A stretch of 64,000 nt of DNA, from NCBI GenBank assembly GCA_016702605.1, contig JADJDQ010000004.1:124001-188000 (forward strand), given 5' to 3'. Position 1 is the stretch's first letter, and every line of letters starts with the position of its first letter. The notes under the pieces are model-generated. The model was not told where the DNA came from and ran no database searches. It saw only the letters and a program-made list of their open reading frames with translations. A program made the translations under genes and the position numbers. Of the stretch, positions 62,905-64,000 are shown one piece after another. This DNA is from Candidatus Intricatilinea gracilis (lineage in GTDB: Bacteria; Pseudomonadota; Gammaproteobacteria; Burkholderiales; Burkholderiaceae_C).

Positions 62905-64000
62905 TGGAGCAGGCGTTCGCGGTGCCCGAGGCTGTGCGCCGTCGCTCGGCGCGACGCATCGGGCGCTGGTTCGCCCTGGCGGCGCTGCTGCTGGTGTCGA
63001 TGCTGGTCGGTGTGGGACTGATGCAGACGCGCTCGCTGGCGCTGCTCAACACCGCGGTGCTGTACGAGGGTGACAACCTCCTGTGGAGCTTTTACCAGCT
63101 CAACACCGAATACCTGCGGCTGCGCGAATTGCTGCACCTGATCGCTGTCGAGACCAACCCCGTCGAGGCGCGCCGAGACAGCACCGCGCTGCGTGAGCGC
63201 TACGAGATCTTCGTCAGCCGCATCGGCCTGATCGAACCCGACCGCATGCGCCGGGTGGTGTCCGAGATCGACGGCCAATCCGACCTGATCAGCCAGATGC
63301 AGGCGTTTGTCCAGCAAGCCGACCCGGTCATCAACGCGGCCGCCGATCAGCTGTCGCCGGCCGAGGCCCGCGCGATGTTGCAGGACGTCGAGGCCTTCGG
63401 TGAGCCGCTTCGCAACCTGGTGCTCGGCGCCAACCAGGCCTTTGCCGAATACGCCAACCGGCGCAACGAGGCGGTGCGTGACACCAACCGCATCAGCATC
63501 GCGCTCACGGTGTTCCAGTGTGTGCTCACACTCGGGCTGGCGGCCTTGCTCGTGCGTCAGCTCAGATCGCAGGAGAGCCGTCGAGTCGAGCTCGAGGCGC
63601 TGGCCATCAAGCTGGTCGAAGCGCGCAACGAGGCCGAACAGGCCAGCCGTGCCAAGAGTGCCTTCCTGGCCAACATGAGCCACGAGTTGCGCACACCGTT
63701 CAACGGCCTGCTGGGCATGTTGTCGCTGCTCGAAGGCACGCGGCTCGACGCCGAACAGGTCGACCTGCTGCGCACCGCACGTGAATCGGGCGAACACCTG
63801 GTCGGCCTGCTCAACGACGTGATGGACGTGACCCGGCTCGACTCGGGCCAGATCGACATCGACGCCACACCGGTCGATCTGCCCCGTTTGCTGGCAGATG
63901 TCGAGGCCCTGATGGGTCCGCAGGCGCGGGCCCGCGGCCTGACGCTGGTGCTCGACATCGGCGCCGGCCTGCCGGGCGCCGTGCGGCTGGACGGCAAACG
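62904..64000 (+). CDS. sensor histidine kinase (partial, cut by window end)
   Basis: The first 365 residues of a membrane sensor kinase; the frame is still open at 64000. Membrane segments lie at ~21-40 and ~198-218, with a helical periplasmic domain between them (LRERYEIFVSRIGLIEPDRM). HisKA follows with H260 in ANMSHELRTPFNGLLGML. The part after that holds the start of the ATPase domain (LDGKR at the end). Sequence and layout copy the kinase at 59970-62123, down to near-identical DNA around the phospho-histidine. The ATG overlaps the stop of the upstream secreted protein by one base. Confidence 0.9.
   Translation, partial: MEQAFAVPEAVRRRSARRIGRWFALAALLLVSMLVGVGLMQTRSLALLNTAVLYEGDNLLWSFYQLNTEYLRLRELLHLIAVETNPVEARRDSTALRERYEIFVSRIGLIEPDRMRRVVSEIDGQSDLISQMQAFVQQADPVINAAADQLSPAEARAMLQDVEAFGEPLRNLVLGANQAFAEYANRRNEAVRDTNRISIALTVFQCVLTLGLAALLVRQLRSQESRRVELEALAIKLVEARNEAEQASRAKSAFLANMSHELRTPFNGLLGMLSLLEGTRLDAEQVDLLRTARESGEHLVGLLNDVMDVTRLDSGQIDIDATPVDLPRLLADVEALMGPQARARGLTLVLDIGAGLPGAVRLDGK

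Overview
The window is G+C-rich and looks like a betaproteobacterial chromosome of the order Burkholderiales, most plausibly the Leptothrix/Rubrivivax/Sphaerotilus side. The evidence is the gene order gyrA-DUF2059-serC-pheA-tyrA-aroA/cmk-rpsA-ihfB-lapA-lapB-rfaE1-rfaD, the gph-ubiG pair, the split HldE (a kinase-only gene) and the tmRNA tag ANDSTYALAA. No species can be fixed from the sequence alone.

Region 1 (1-12718) is the right part of an integrative element next to the 3' end of ssrA (tmRNA, 12719-13091). All its genes lie on the minus strand: a P4-type tyrosine integrase beside ssrA, a 1.1-kb gene-free stretch with iterons, a hypothetical gene, an AlpA-like regulator with a palindromic operator, a Cys-rich small protein, then one long operon. 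That operon holds small hypothetical genes, a FliA-like sigma factor, a PriCT-2/Toprim/DUF927 primase-helicase, two hypothetical genes and an HK97-type major capsid protein. The layout fits a capsid-forming phage satellite (cf-PICI/P4-like) better than a full prophage, but the left end lies outside the window.

Region 2 (12719-35579) is housekeeping: tmRNA, gph and ubiG, an OmpA-domain lipoprotein, gyrA, the aromatic amino-acid genes serC-pheA-tyrA and an AroA-Cmk fusion, rpsA, ihfB, the LPS genes lapA/lapB/rfaE1/rfaD, a uracil-DNA glycosylase family gene, a DUF3579 gene with a histidine-rich tail, argD, argF and a UbiE-like methyltransferase.

Region 3 (35820-53270) is a biosynthetic cluster of the aryl polyene/xanthomonadin type. 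The plus-strand arm carries an acyl carrier protein, a membrane protein, an AMP ligase, a FabZ-like dehydratase, a lipid acyltransferase, a LolA-like protein, an MMPL exporter, a NodB-like deacetylase, a methyltransferase, a single protein fusing ketosynthase and chain-length-factor domains, a second dehydratase and a ketoreductase. The converging minus-strand arm carries a family 2 glycosyltransferase, a PlsC-like acyltransferase, a MipA/OmpV outer-membrane protein and a flavin-dependent halogenase-like enzyme. Together they would build a polyene acyl chain on ACP, modify it, attach it to a lipid or sugar and move it to the outer membrane. Many start/stop overlaps (ATGA, GTGA) indicate tight operons.

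Region 4 (53527-64000) holds a metallophosphoesterase beside a Ser/Thr kinase fused to a universal stress protein domain, an acyl-CoA ligase, argG, ppnP, a hybrid sensor kinase, a small secreted molybdopterin-oxidoreductase-like protein, and a second, paralogous sensor kinase cut by the window end.
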